NCBI GenBank assembly: GCA_005777235.1
Contig: SXND01000173.1
Span: forward strand, 1-37,757
Reading direction: 5' to 3'
Source: Pseudomonadota bacterium
GTDB lineage: Bacteria > Tectomicrobia > Entotheonellia > Entotheonellales > Entotheonellaceae
DNA: 37,757 bases
The notes under the pieces were generated by a model. The model was not told the origin of the DNA and made no database searches. It saw nothing but the letters and a program-made list of their open reading frames with translations. A program made the translations under genes and the position numbers. Of this stretch, positions 1-8,290 are shown piece after piece. How positions within the stretch are numbered: position 1 is the stretch's first letter; each line of letters starts with the position of its first letter.

Positions 1-242
1 AAGCGGGTGGTCAGGTTGGTGATGGTCGTCTGCTGCGCCATGAGGGCCGTCTGCTGCGCCGTAATGGTCGTGTGCTGCGCGGTGACCTGCTGCTGCAGGG
101 CCTCAAGCTGTTGGTGCAGTTGGCTGAGCGAGGGCCGCGGCTGGGCCTGGGCGGGCGAGCCCAGCAGCAGGAGACTGCCCAGCGTCACGCCCGCCAGGGA
201 CTGCAGGCAGCGTTGGATCAAGGTACGGGAGATCGTGAACAT
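1..242 (-). CDS. Secreted coiled-coil/YadA-head-like protein, paralogue 2 (N-terminal part, runs off left edge)
   Basis: The start is the ATG at 242, preceded by an AAGGAG ribosome-binding site about seven bases upstream. The 80 visible residues are a Sec signal peptide (hydrophobic core LAGVTLGSLLLLG, cleavage after about AQA) followed by a Gln/Thr-rich coiled coil built from ITAQQT heptad-like units. It is nearly identical to the start of the full gene at 592-1905, except that it lacks one or more QQTTIT units. The DNA upstream of both starts is duplicated as well, so this is a tandem gene duplication including the leader. The head repeats that should follow lie outside the window. The function is not known; a surface fibre or adhesin-like protein is inferred only from the paralogue. 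Confidence 0.75.
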   Translation of the reverse strand, partial: MFTISRTLIQRCLQSLAGVTLGSLLLLGSPAQAQPRPSLSQLHQQLEALQQQVTAQHTTITAQQTALMAQQTTITNLTTR

Positions 243-591
243 CGGGGTACTCCTTCGTGCCCAGCGCTGGGCGATCCACCTGTGGCTCCTGGGCGTCCGG
301 GAGACGGTCTCCGCGGCGCCCGTCGTGTGTTGTGGTAACTGTATCGCGCGGGGCGCCGAGCAGTGTGAAGTCTGGTTGAGGTTTGCATGGAGTTTCGTTG
401 GCGTGTGGTGCTGTCGGGACGCGAGCCAGGGGGCCAGGAAGCCTACACGGTCTGGCCGCGCGCCCCCCAGCGCTCCCGCCGCCGCCCCAGTTAGTCACAC
501 CGGTGGCTGTGCGCTGTGCCCCGCCGGTGGCCGCGGGAACGAAGGTATCCAGCCGGCTGTCCCGCGTCACCGGGTACGGGCGCACCGCGCG
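243..591 (-). promoter_or_regulatory. Duplicated 5' leader of the adhesin-like paralogues; no gene
   Basis: Positions 243 to about 400 match 1906 to about 2063 (the leader of the upstream paralogue) at high identity by eye, including the ribosome-binding site and a stretch containing CCAGCGCTGGGCGATCC. The match fades beyond about 400. No convincing sigma-70 promoter was found in either copy, but conservation of the non-coding leader suggests that both genes carry the same regulatory region. The remaining stretch (403-591) holds nothing I recognise. Confidence 0.55.
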
Positions 592-1905
592 CTACTGGGT
601 CTGGAACAGCCCCCCTGCTACCCAGTCATAGGTCGCCAGGGCGCTGCGAGCCACGCCACCACTTACCGTGGAGGTCTCGCCACTGGCGGTGTTAAAGAAT
701 CCGCCGCTGACGCTGGCATTCACGCCGCTGGCCGTGTTGGCGTTGCCGCTACTGACGCTGGCCCCTTCGCCGCTGGCCAGGTTGGCAAATCCGCCGCTGA
801 CGCTGGCCCCTTCGCCGCTGGCCAGGCTGAACCAGCCGCCGCTGACGCTGGCAAAGTCGCCGCTGGCCCCATTGTTCGTGCCGCCGCTGATGCTGGCATT
901 CAGGCCACTGCTGGTGTTTCGTTGCCCGCCGCTGATGCTGGCAAAGTCGCCGCTGGCCCCATTGTTCGTGCCGCCGCTGATGCTGGCATTCAGGCCACTG
1001 CTGGTGTTTCGTTGCCCGCCGCTGACGCTGGCATTCGGGCCACTGCTGATGTTTTGTTGCCCGCCACTGATGTGGGCATTCTGGCCGCTGCTGATGTTTT
1101 GTTGCCCGCCACTGATGCTGGACCCTTCGCCGCTGGCCAGGTTGGCAAAGCCGCCGTGCACACTGGCGCTGGTATGCCTGGCCTCGTTGCTATCCCCCCC
1201 GCCGGCGCTCGCCGTCACCCCACTGGCCCGGTTGCCCCGCCCGCCGCTGACGCTGGAACCGTCGCCGCTGGCGCTATTGTCGAAGCCGCCGCTGACGCTG
1301 GCCCTGAGACCGCTGGCGGCGTTCCCCTGGCCCCCGGTCACGGACGCGTACGGGGCGCTGATGGTGTTGAAGTCTCCGGCGACCAGCCCACCAAAGCTCG
1401 TAAACGTGTGCCCCTGGCCCACGATGATATTGTGGGAGCCGGCGCCACTACTGTTCTCGTTATAGCCCACCAGCAGATTGCCCTGCCCGGTGAGCACGCC
1501 ATCCGTAGCGCCGGAGCCGCTGCGCACGTGCAGGTTGGCGCCGCTCCACAGGATATGGGGCCCGGGGAGCCCGTCGAGCGGGCTCAGCTCGACGCTAACA
1601 TACGGGCCCAGGGCGAGCGCCGGGTTGGCCTCGACCAGCCCCAGCCGGGTGGTCAGGGTCGTGATGGTCGTCTGCTGCGCCGTGATGGTCGTCTGCTGCG
1701 CCATGAGGGCCGTCTGCTGCGCCGTAATGGTCGTGTGCTGCGCGGTGACCTGCTGCTGCAGGGCCTCAAGCTGTTGGTGCAGTTGGCTGAGCGAGGGCCG
1801 CGTCTGGGCCATGGCGGGCGCGCCCAGCAGCAGGAGACTGCCCAGCGTCACGCCCGCCAGGTACTGCAGGGCGCGTTGGATTGAGGAACGGGAGATCGTG
1901 AACAT
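592..1905 (-). CDS. Secreted coiled-coil protein with YadA-head-like repeats, paralogue 1
   Basis: The chosen start is the ATG at 1905 (AAGGAG at good spacing, then a signal peptide); an open frame runs further upstream to 2082 but lacks these signals. The 437-residue product has a signal peptide (about 1-33), a Gln/Thr coiled coil of ITAQQT-type units (about 45-85), a short conserved block (GPYVSVELSPLDGLPGPHI), and then about 15 degenerate repeats of roughly 14 residues of the form ASVSGGxxNxASGxx to near the C-terminus. Such Ser/Gly/Ala-rich repeats resemble the beta-roll head of trimeric autotransporter adhesins (YadA family). No C-terminal YadA membrane anchor is present, so it is probably a secreted fibre or is attached another way. 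One 30-residue unit is duplicated almost perfectly at DNA level. Family membership is inferred from the repeat pattern, not from a search. Confidence 0.75.
   Translation of the reverse strand: MFTISRSSIQRALQYLAGVTLGSLLLLGAPAMAQTRPSLSQLHQQLEALQQQVTAQHTTITAQQTALMAQQTTITAQQTTITTLTTRLGLVEANPALALGPYVSVELSPLDGLPGPHILWSGANLHVRSGSGATDGVLTGQGNLLVGYNENSSGAGSHNIIVGQGHTFTSFGGLVAGDFNTISAPYASVTGGQGNAASGLRASVSGGFDNSASGDGSSVSGGRGNRASGVTASAGGGDSNEARHTSASVHGGFANLASGEGSSISGGQQNISSGQNAHISGGQQNISSGPNASVSGGQRNTSSGLNASISGGTNNGASGDFASISGGQRNTSSGLNASISGGTNNGASGDFASVSGGWFSLASGEGASVSGGFANLASGEGASVSSGNANTASGVNASVSGGFFNTASGETSTVSGGVARSALATYDWVAGGLFQTQ
847..1025 (-). repeat. 90-bp near-perfect tandem duplication inside the head repeats
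   Basis: The sequence 847-935 recurs at 937-1025 with a 90-bp period; the boundaries differ by single bases (gctgaCgctg against gctgaTgctg). It encodes two copies of a 30-residue block beginning SGGQRNTSSGLNAS. Ninety bp is a multiple of three, so copy-number change keeps the frame. The near identity of the two copies against the divergence of the other units points to a recent duplication. Confidence 0.85.
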
Positions 1906-2063
1906 CGGGGTACTCCTTCGTGCCCAGCGCTGGGCGATCCACCTGTGGCTCCTGGGCGTCCGGGAGACGGTCTCCGCGGCGCCCGTCGTATGCTGCGGTA
2001 ACTGTAGCGCCTGGGGCACCGAGAAGTGTGCAGTCTGGTTGAGGTGTGGATGGAGTTTCGATG

Positions 2064-2570
2064 GAGGCTGTCGCTTCGGCAAGGGTGCACAAGGACGGAT
2101 GTCTTGCAGTGCATTTTGCAGACGGGGAGGCGCTCTCTGTCAAACCAGAGGCGGCATACGAAGCGTGGGCCATTGCCGGGGCTGACGGTCTACACGTCGT
2201 GTGCCCTCTAGGCGGCGGTCAGTTTCTCTGACCATCTGTAAGGTCTGAGCACAGCCTCTGAGTCCCATGGTGGGTGGTCGGGCCACGGGATCAACAAATT
2301 GCACAGTATCTGGGAATTTCTTGCCTCGTTGAAACACAATGCCTTGCGGTTGCTTGAAGGGCTGGTGGTGGGAAACGTATCGGAAAATTTTCTCCCATCG
2401 GTGCACCCCATCGGCGCCGGGATAAGGGAGACCCCCTTGTACTATAGGGCGTTCCGTTCCCTCTCCTCGGGGAGAGGGAACGGAGCTGCGCCCTTGCTAT
2501 AACACGTACTGCGAGCGTAACCTGGCGCTGATGTTGCCCCCTCATGCGTCATGACAGCACCGCATCGACA
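2064..2570. other. Non-coding stretch with one strong palindrome
   Basis: No gene is recognised. Short open frames exist on both strands but lack a ribosome-binding site or a recognisable family. The only clear structure is a perfect 13-bp stem with a 4-base loop: CCGTTCCCTCTCC at 2454-2466 pairs with GGAGAGGGAACGG at 2471-2483 (loop TCGG). It has no T-tract and so is not a typical intrinsic terminator; a dispersed REP-like palindrome is the likeliest reading. Confidence 0.5.
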
Positions 2571-3470
2571 CTACGTGATCCCGCATCGACAGCGCACCAT
2601 AGTTGCCAGATGGCCTCTACGAGCTGTCCGATATGTACTGCGGATTCCATCAGCGTGGCTCTTTCTGAGTGTAAGATATCTTGAACCTCCCCATGGCTCA
2701 AGCCAGGGGATTCCGGGAGCCGTCTTGCGACGGCGTTCGAGGGGCATTCCGACCCCGGCATGCAGCGTGTTGATGGCCGCATGCACATCACGGTCATGCG
2801 CTGAGCCACAATCAGCACACCTCCACTGCCTGACTGACAAGCCCGCATAGCCAGTGGGACCGGACAGGCTCCCACATGCTGCGCAGGTCTTGGTGGAAAA
2901 ACGCGACGGGACTGCGAGGTACTGCCTACCGCTTGCAGGGCACTTGGAGGCGAGCATGCCACGCAGTTGAGCGTGGGCCGCACTGGCGACGCTCTTCCCA
3001 AACGCACGGGCCAGCCCCTTGTCGTTATCCTTGGACCAGACAATCACCTGGTTGGCGGCGACAAGACGGCGAGACAATTTATGGTTACGATCCTTGCGCT
3101 GGTTGGCCAGGCGCTCGTGCAACCTGGCGCTCAGATGTGTCCGTCCACCACGTTGCGCTTGCGCAAGCCGGTGTGCGGTGTGGTGGAGTTCATGCGGGTG
3201 AGCAACCTTCTCGCCCGTAGAGAAAGTGAGGAGGCTCTGAAAGCCTGGATCAATGCCTATCTCGCCATCAGCCGCATGCGCAATGGCCTGAGGCGGTGCG
3301 TCAATGAACAGGCAGAGATACCAGCCAGAGGCCCGCTTGACGATCCGGCCACTTTTGAGCCGTCCTGCCGGGAGGTCTTGGGCATGGAACCGGACATAGC
3401 CGAGGCCTGCAATGTGGATACGTGTCTTGTCTGGCGTCTTGAACGGATCAGGGAAGGGGATGCTCGCCCG
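2571..3470 (-). pseudogene. tnpB: TnpB (IS200/IS605 OrfB) nuclease remnant, N-terminus lost
   Basis: One open frame runs on the minus strand from about 3470 to 2571. It shows the C-terminal two thirds of TnpB: a beta-barrel/RuvC-I region with the catalytic Asp in GEIGIDPGFQSLLTFSTG, a helical basic region (LHERLANQRKDRNHKL), the RuvC-II Glu region near SKDNDKGLARAFGKS (not obvious), a zinc ribbon with CAACGS and CADCGS, and the RuvC-III Asp in HDRDVHAAIN. TnpB is an RNA-guided nuclease that works with an omega-RNA (reRNA). The usual N-terminal ~130 residues (MxxAYKFRLYPT-type start and WED part) are missing: at about 3467 the frame meets a remnant of an exonuclease gene on the other strand. 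No start codon with a ribosome-binding site is seen and no TnpA gene is nearby. It is very probably inactive. Confidence 0.85.
2690..2709 (-). repeat. IS200/IS605-type right-end hairpin at the tnpB 3' end
   Basis: CCCATGGCT (2690-2698) pairs with AGCCAGGGG (2701-2709) with one mismatch; on the minus strand it reads CCCCTGGCT..AGCCATGGG. It lies within the last codons of the tnpB remnant, the normal place for the right-end hairpin that TnpA binds and that forms the 3' scaffold of the TnpB guide RNA. A TCAA tetranucleotide (minus strand, 2681-2684) a few bases beyond could be the right cleavage site, as in IS608; this is inference. Confidence 0.6.
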
Positions 3471-3784
3471 GTGTGAAAGGCATGGGCAGCAAGACGGCCA
3501 TCGCTTTGTTGCAAACCTTCGCTAGCATGGAAGCCCTGTATGCTGATCTGGACCACGTTGCAGCACTGCCGCTGCGCCAGGCCAAAACAGTGCGTCAGAA
3601 ATTGGAGGCAGGACGAGGCCTGGCCTTTTTGTCCAAACGCTTAGCCACCATTGCCCTGGACACGCCTGTCACCTGTCATCTCCCTGCCCTGGCCTATCAG
3701 GGCGCCGAGCGAACCGCATGTACCACACTCTTTGCTGAGCTGGGATTTCGCCGCCTGGCCCAGCGCGTACCACGCTGGCGGTGA
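3467..3784 (+). pseudogene. 5'-3' exonuclease (PolI N-domain/FEN type), C-terminal remnant
   Basis: The frame reads PGVKGMGSKTAIALLQTF and continues to GRGLAFLSKRLATIALDTPV and LFAELGFRRLAQRV before the stop. This matches the helix-hairpin-helix (GxGxKTA) and C-terminal arch of the 5'-3' exonuclease domain found at the start of DNA polymerase I or as a stand-alone protein. The stop shortly after FRRLAQRV fits a stand-alone exonuclease. All metal-binding acidic residues of the N-terminal half are missing, because the frame begins at the junction with the tnpB remnant at about 3467. The GTG at 3473 is an internal Val codon, not a real start. Confidence 0.8.
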
Positions 3785-3804
3785 GCGCGAGTACTGGCAG
3801 CATA

Positions 3805-3834
3805 TTGACACTTGCTACGACCACGCATTATGAT
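3805..3834 (+). promoter_or_regulatory. Sigma-70-like promoter for the GMC oxidoreductase
   Basis: A perfect TTGACA (3805-3810) is followed after 18 bases by TATGAT (3829-3834, 5 of 6 matches). Transcription would start near 3841, giving a leader of about 75 bases that contains the palindrome at 3868-3885 and the ribosome-binding site of the gene at 3916. Confidence 0.5.
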
Positions 3835-3867
3835 GCCCAGCTACGGTATGGGAGATCGCAGTGCATT

Positions 3868-3885
3868 GTCGGGCTAAAGCCCGAC
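3868..3885. repeat. Perfect palindrome in the GMC leader (REP-like)
   Basis: GTCGGGCT (3868-3875) pairs perfectly with AGCCCGAC (3878-3885) around two bases. It sits between the predicted promoter and the start codon. It could be a REP-type element or an attenuator-like hairpin; there is no T-tract. Confidence 0.55.
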
Positions 3886-3915
3886 TCCTGACATCGTTCT
3901 CCAGAGGAGCATAGC

Positions 3916-5466
3916 ATGAAATACGATCACATTGTGCTCGGGGCTGGTTCAGCTGGGGCCATTATGGCGACTCGTTTGAGCGAAGACACGCATCGTTCGG
4001 TCCTCCTCATCGAGGCTGGACCGGACTATCCAACGATTGATCAGTTACCGGATGAGGTCAAACATGGTTATGCCACTGCCACGGATATTATGGTGAGCGA
4101 TCACAACTGGCAATTTGTCGGCAAACCCACCGACAAGGCGCCCATCATGATGGTGCCACGCGGCAAGGTCACCGGTGGTTCGAGCGCCATAAACGGCCAG
4201 GTGTTTCTGCGTGGGGTACCGGAAGATTACGACGCCTGGGCCGCCCAGGGGAACGACCAGTGGCATTTTGAAAATTGCTTCCAGTACTTTCGCAAGCTCG
4301 AGACCGATACTGACTTCGGCGATAATGACTTTCACGGCAAGGACGGTCCAATTGTCGCGCATCGTTTTAAACCGGAACAATGGTTACCTGATCAGAAAGC
4401 CTTCTACGCTGCCTGCCGGCAAGCTGGTTTTCCAGAGAGCCCGGATCACAACCACCCGGATGCCACCGGCATTGGCCCTGTGCCCTGCAACAATCCAAAC
4501 GGTATTCGTTGGAGTACGGCGCTGGGCTATTTGAATCAGACACGGCATCGCTTAAATTTGACGATTCGGCCCAATTGCATGGTGCATCGCCTTCTTTTTG
4601 ATGGCAAAAAAGTCGTGGGCGTTGAGATTGCAAGCGGCGGCCAACGTTTTATTGTCGAAGGCAACGAAATCATCCTCAGCTCTGGCGCCATTGGGTCGCC
4701 GCACCTGCTCATGTTGTCCGGGGTTGGCCCCCAAGAACAGTTACGGAACTTTGGCATCCCGATGGTGCACCACCTACCCGGCGTTGGTCAGAATTTGCGT
4801 GACCATCCCATCATCTACATCACCTGGCGCACCAAACCAGAGCATCTTCTGGATGGCTTTGCCCCACGTATCCAGATGGCTTTGCGCTGGACAGCCCAGG
4901 GTTCGCATCTGCGCAACGACTTGATGATCTTTATGCAGTCTTTTGCCACCGACCGTGTCGACCGTGGTGGTGAGCGCATGGCACCGCTGGGCATCCGCAT
5001 GCTGGGCGTTCTCGACCTGGCCATGAGCGCCGGAGAACTCCGCTTGCAGTCAGCGGATGTCAACGTGCAACCGTTCCTGGACTATCGCTACCTCCAGGAT
5101 GAATTTGATCGTCGACGTATGCGCGAAATGGTGCGCTTGGGTGTGAAGCTGGCCGATCACGAGGATTTTCGGCGGATCATTGCCGAGCGTGTCGAGCCTA
5201 CTGATGCTGAACTGGCGAGTGATGAAGCGCTGAATGAATATCTGCTCCGTGAAGTCACGACAGGGCAGCACATCTCTGGCACCTGTAAAATGGGACCCGC
5301 CTCTGATCCCATGGCAGTGGTCGACCAGTATGGCAAGGTACATGGCCTGCAAAATCTACGGGTTGTCGATGCCTCGATCATGCCGGACTGTATTCGCGCC
5401 AATACCAATGTCACCACCATGATGATTGGCGAACGCATCGCGGATTTTGTGCGCCAGGGGCATTAG
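3916..5466 (+). CDS. GMC-family FAD-dependent oxidoreductase (choline/alcohol-dehydrogenase-like)
   Basis: The ATG at 3916 follows an AGAGGAG ribosome-binding site. The 516-residue length is normal for bacterial GMC enzymes. The N-terminus has the dinucleotide-binding GAGSAG (residues 9-14) followed by the ribose-binding acidic turn LLIEAGP; GMC signature 1 is around PRGKVTGGSSAINGQV, and signature 2 is around SSGAIGSPHLLMLSGVGP. The catalytic pair is likely His452 (TGQHISGTCKMG) and an Asn in RANTNVTT (about 496-498). It should oxidise an alcohol group with FAD in the cytoplasm; the substrate cannot be told from sequence. It is followed 60 bp downstream by a small ABM-domain protein in the same direction, and a good promoter lies upstream, so the two probably form an operon. 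Confidence 0.92.
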   Translation: MKYDHIVLGAGSAGAIMATRLSEDTHRSVLLIEAGPDYPTIDQLPDEVKHGYATATDIMVSDHNWQFVGKPTDKAPIMMVPRGKVTGGSSAINGQVFLRGVPEDYDAWAAQGNDQWHFENCFQYFRKLETDTDFGDNDFHGKDGPIVAHRFKPEQWLPDQKAFYAACRQAGFPESPDHNHPDATGIGPVPCNNPNGIRWSTALGYLNQTRHRLNLTIRPNCMVHRLLFDGKKVVGVEIASGGQRFIVEGNEIILSSGAIGSPHLLMLSGVGPQEQLRNFGIPMVHHLPGVGQNLRDHPIIYITWRTKPEHLLDGFAPRIQMALRWTAQGSHLRNDLMIFMQSFATDRVDRGGERMAPLGIRMLGVLDLAMSAGELRLQSADVNVQPFLDYRYLQDEFDRRRMREMVRLGVKLADHEDFRRIIAERVEPTDAELASDEALNEYLLREVTTGQHISGTCKMGPASDPMAVVDQYGKVHGLQNLRVVDASIMPDCIRANTNVTTMMIGERIADFVRQGH

Positions 5467-5525
5467 GTGTCCGTGGTGTAAGTCCTCGCCACGTTTTTGT
5501 TACCCTTATATCGGGAGCACTGTTG

Positions 5526-5858
5526 ATGTCAGAGTATGCTGCAACCCCCAATCCACCATATTATGCTGCCATTTTCTCCGCCGTCCGTACAGACGTTGTC
5601 GAAGGCTACGACGCCTGCACACAGCGTATGCTAGAACTTGCCGCCAGTCAGCCAGGCTTCTTGGGGGTAGAAGCCACGGGTGACCAGCAGTTCAGCATTG
5701 GCGTGTCGTATTGGAGTAGCCCGGAAGCAGTGCTGGCCTGGAAGCAACAGGTGGAGCACCTGGAAGTCCAGCGTATGGGGAAAGTCAAGTGGTATAAGAG
5801 CTATCGCGTACGTATCTGCAAAGTCGAACGCGATTACGGTTTTGATAAAGGGGCCTAG
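5526..5858 (+). CDS. Antibiotic-biosynthesis-monooxygenase (ABM)-domain small protein
   Basis: ATG at 5526 (GGGAG about nine bases upstream); the TTG just before it is not needed. The 110-residue product is a dimeric alpha/beta-barrel (ferredoxin-like) protein by pattern: an early strand (YYAAIFSAVRTD), a helix ending QPGFLGVEA, a strand (FSIGVSYWSSPEAVLAWKQ) and the helix EHLEVQRMGKVKWY. That order is typical of ABM/YgiN-like proteins, some of which are cofactor-free monooxygenases and many of which have no known reaction. It lies directly after the GMC oxidoreductase and probably shares its transcript. Function beyond the fold is not known. Confidence 0.75.
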   Translation: MSEYAATPNPPYYAAIFSAVRTDVVEGYDACTQRMLELAASQPGFLGVEATGDQQFSIGVSYWSSPEAVLAWKQQVEHLEVQRMGKVKWYKSYRVRICKVERDYGFDKGA

Positions 5859-5867
5859 GTAAGGGAG

Positions 5868-6434
5868 TCACTCTCCTACCCCTGGAGACCAATACTGCAT
5901 GAGTGGCCCCTGCGGGCCATACAGCGGATCGGCCTGCGGAAGCGGCACCCTGGCAATGTTGCGGTCCGTGCGGGGGCGCTCACTCGGCTTGCCCGTGCAG
6001 CTATCCCACTGCTGCCCTGCTGGATAGGCTCCCACCGCACAAAAATCCCGACTGGCTCGCAGACTTTTATGGGCAACCCCAGCCGGAATGACCACTGCAT
6101 CTCCGGCCTGGACATCCAGTACGATGCCGTGTTTACCGCCGAACTGGATGGTGGCACGGCCACGAAACACCCCCAGTACCTCATGGGCCGTACTGTGATA
6201 ATGGTGATAGGCAAAAATGCCATAGCGCCACGCCGGTGGCCAGTGGTGCGCCGCAAAGAGCGTTTCAAAGGCGACAGCGTCATCACCTTGTGTCCTATCC
6301 ACCGCCTCGCGATAGATAGTCAATGGTAGCGTGGCGTTGTTGGGAAATATGCCATCATCCACCAGGGTATACGCAAGGATCTGCGACAGCACGTACTCTC
6401 CGGGCATTACCGCGGTTTGCAGAGGTAGGCTCAT
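5868..6434 (-). CDS. Cupin-domain protein (YjlB-like)
   Basis: The start chosen is ATG 6434 (GGAG eight bases upstream, MSLPLQTAVMPGEY); the open frame extends to 6482 without a ribosome-binding site. The 188-residue product has both cupin motifs: motif 1 in FAYHHYHSTAHEVLGVFRG (His, His, Glu ligands) and motif 2 in AGDAVVIPAGVAHKSL (Pro, Gly, His). It resembles the YjlB family of small metal-binding cupins of unknown reaction. It converges on the ABM gene with only nine bases between the stops. Confidence 0.85.
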   Translation of the reverse strand: MSLPLQTAVMPGEYVLSQILAYTLVDDGIFPNNATLPLTIYREAVDRTQGDDAVAFETLFAAHHWPPAWRYGIFAYHHYHSTAHEVLGVFRGRATIQFGGKHGIVLDVQAGDAVVIPAGVAHKSLRASRDFCAVGAYPAGQQWDSCTGKPSERPRTDRNIARVPLPQADPLYGPQGPLMQYWSPGVGE

Positions 6435-6759
6435 TATTGCGCTCCATCCATAACAACACTCATGATTGCGCTCCCTCAGCACGCATCCCTATGACAATCC
6501 CTTTGCCACCAGGGGCTGGTGGCTTCTGTTGGCGTTGCGATCTGCGTCTCCAAGAGCGACAGCACATACCGTGCACGGGTAGAAAGGTGTTTTAGCAGAC
6601 AACCTCATGTTATAGTACCAAAGATGTGAAGGCCATGGCGCAGGCAATGCCGTTGATCAGCATTGTTTGTCTCTGTGAATGTCAACAAACCCGGAGGACA
6701 ACCCCATGCCGCACAGACGCTCTCTTTGCCAATAGTTCCTGTCCGTGGTGACCCACGCT
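6435..6759. other. Intergenic region between divergent genes
   Basis: This separates the cupin gene (leftward) from the sugar-dehydrogenase pseudogene (rightward) and presumably held promoters for both. I see no clear promoter, repeat or small gene; the last ~200 bases are less GC-rich than the coding regions. Confidence 0.4.
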
Positions 6760-7578
6760 ATGCGTGCCACTCATCGACCCTGGTGGTGGCCTCTGCTGCT
6801 TCTCGTCTACTTCCCTATACATCTACTGGCTATAGCGGCTGCTGCGACAACACTACTGCCTGGGTTTACAGAATCCCTTGTCGCTGCCAATCTCACCCGC
6901 CCAACGGCCATGACGTTTGCCCCGGATGGACGGTTGTTCATTTGTGAACAAGGAGGAAGTCTGCGGATCATCAAGGATGGGACATTGCTGACGACACCCT
7001 TTGTAAGTGTCACGGTGAAGACCAGGGGGAACGTGGATTGCTCGGGGTGGCCCTGGACCCCCATTGCGCCAGTAACCAGTTTGTGTATATCTACTATACA
7101 GCGACAACTCCAACCATTCATAATCGCGTGAGTCGCTTCACTGCCAGCGGGGACGTGGCAGTTCCTGGCAGTGAAGTCGTGTTGCTGGACTTCGACGACC
7201 TCACCAGTGCAGCAAATCACAATGGCGGCGCCATTCATTTTGGCCGCGATGGTAAACTCTACATCGCCGTTGGGGAAAATGCGACACCGTCAAACGCCCG
7301 GACGTTGAGTAACCTGCTGGGCAAAATATTGCGGATCAACGCGAATGGCACCATCCCCATTGATAACCCGTTCTTTAACACGGCAACGGGGAAGAATCGA
7401 GCCATCTGGGCTCTTGGGTTACGCAATCCGTTCACATTTGCCTTCCAACCCAGCACTAGCGTGCTCTTTATCAATGATGTCGGACAAAACTCCTGGGAAG
7501 AGATCAACAGAGGCATCCGTGGGGCCAATTATGGCTGGCCTGCTACGGAAGGAGAAACGACCGATCCACGCTATGTGA
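6760..7578 (+). pseudogene. PQQ-type glucose/sorbosone dehydrogenase (GdhB-like), frameshifted and 3'-truncated
   Basis: From ATG 6760 there is a signal peptide (MRATHRPWWWPLLLLVYFP) and then the beta-propeller start (LTRPTAMTFAPDGRLFICEQGG, SLRIIKDG). At the GGGGG run (7023-7027) the frame shifts: the next frame continues with ERGLLGVALDP, NRVSRFTASGD, GGAIHFGRDGKLYIAVGEN, GKILRINANGTIP, ALGLRNPFTFAF, INDVGQNSWEEIN and GANYGWPATEG. After about 7578 similarity stops abruptly, so the C-terminal third of the propeller is lost. Intact relatives are periplasmic PQQ-dependent soluble aldose-sugar dehydrogenases. The frameshift alone could be a sequencing error, but the truncation is real sequence change. 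Confidence 0.8.
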
Positions 7579-7822
7579 GTCCTCCGGCAGCAGCGCCGGC
7601 TGCCCGTCTCCAGCTTCCGTCCTCTCCGTGCCCGACAGCGCGGGGCTGCTGCTTCCCGCCGCGGTGCGCGGGCGCGGTGAAGCCTGGCGAGCGGCAGGGC
7701 CGTTGGAATTTCCTATACCTATTGTGCCATAGACCACGAGCAAGCCGAGCATCGATACAGAGGGAGGCCATCCATGAGACGAGGGAGCAAAGCTGACTCC
7801 CAGCCCATGTCGAACGCTGAAG

Positions 7823-7981
7823 GGGTATCATGGCATCCGTGCGCTCAATCCGACTGGGCGCATGGGCACGCCGCCAGAAATGGCCAACGGCGTCGTCTTT
7901 CTGGCCAGCCCCGCCGCCAGTTTTGTGACCGGCACCAATCTCGTGATTGATGGGGCGCTCACGCGTGGGGTGCAATTCTGA
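7823..7981 (+). pseudogene. Short-chain dehydrogenase/reductase (SDR), C-terminal remnant
   Basis: The frame GIRALNPTGRMGTPPEMANG, then VVFLASPAASFVTGTNLVID and GALTRGVQF with stop at 7979-7981 is the standard end of a classical SDR (the R-x-GxPEEMA...FLAS...FVTGT..V.DG block). The NAD-binding Rossmann part and the YxxxK active site are absent. It follows the truncated sugar dehydrogenase by about 240 bases of unrecognisable sequence. Confidence 0.75.
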
Positions 7982-8103
7982 ACCACACGGTTTGCTCAAC
8001 GGCCTGCTCTGCGGCGTCTCTCCTTATAGGCGACTGGAGGCTCTCAACTACGATTGCGCCGCCTACCAGAAGAGTCCTTCCGGCACCGGAGCCTACAAAT
8101 CCA

Positions 8104-8290
8104 TGGACCCGCAGGTGCGCATGACCGAGCCACCGCGGCTGGGCGCCCCACCCAATCCCATCGCGCCCCCTGCGGGCTGTCGCTTTCGCACCCGCTGTGC
8201 CCAGGCGCACGCGGTCTGTGCCCAGGTCATGCCGCACTTGCCCATATCCCTGCATGGTGTGCGGCATGAGGGCTGTAGCTATCGTGCAGG
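8104..8290 (+). pseudogene. Oligopeptide ABC transporter ATPase, C-terminal (oligo_HPY) remnant
   Basis: The frame contains EPPRLGAPPNPIAPPAGCRF and RTRCAQAHAVCAQVMP, the Cys-rich C-terminal signature of Dpp/Opp-type ATP-binding subunits. It runs without a stop into the core of a second ATPase at about 8290, an order (tail, then core) that only a rearrangement or deletion between two neighbouring ATPase genes would give. Confidence 0.65.

Noticed and set aside
7..1884. Long open frame on the plus strand across the adhesin-like genes
   Set aside because: It is an antisense shadow of the 592-1905 gene and its duplicated partner; the low-complexity GC-rich repeats keep the opposite frame free of stops. 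It lacks a ribosome-binding site.
2454..2483. Intrinsic terminator
   Set aside because: The 13-bp hairpin has no following T-run on either strand and lies between non-coding stretches; REP-like palindrome preferred.
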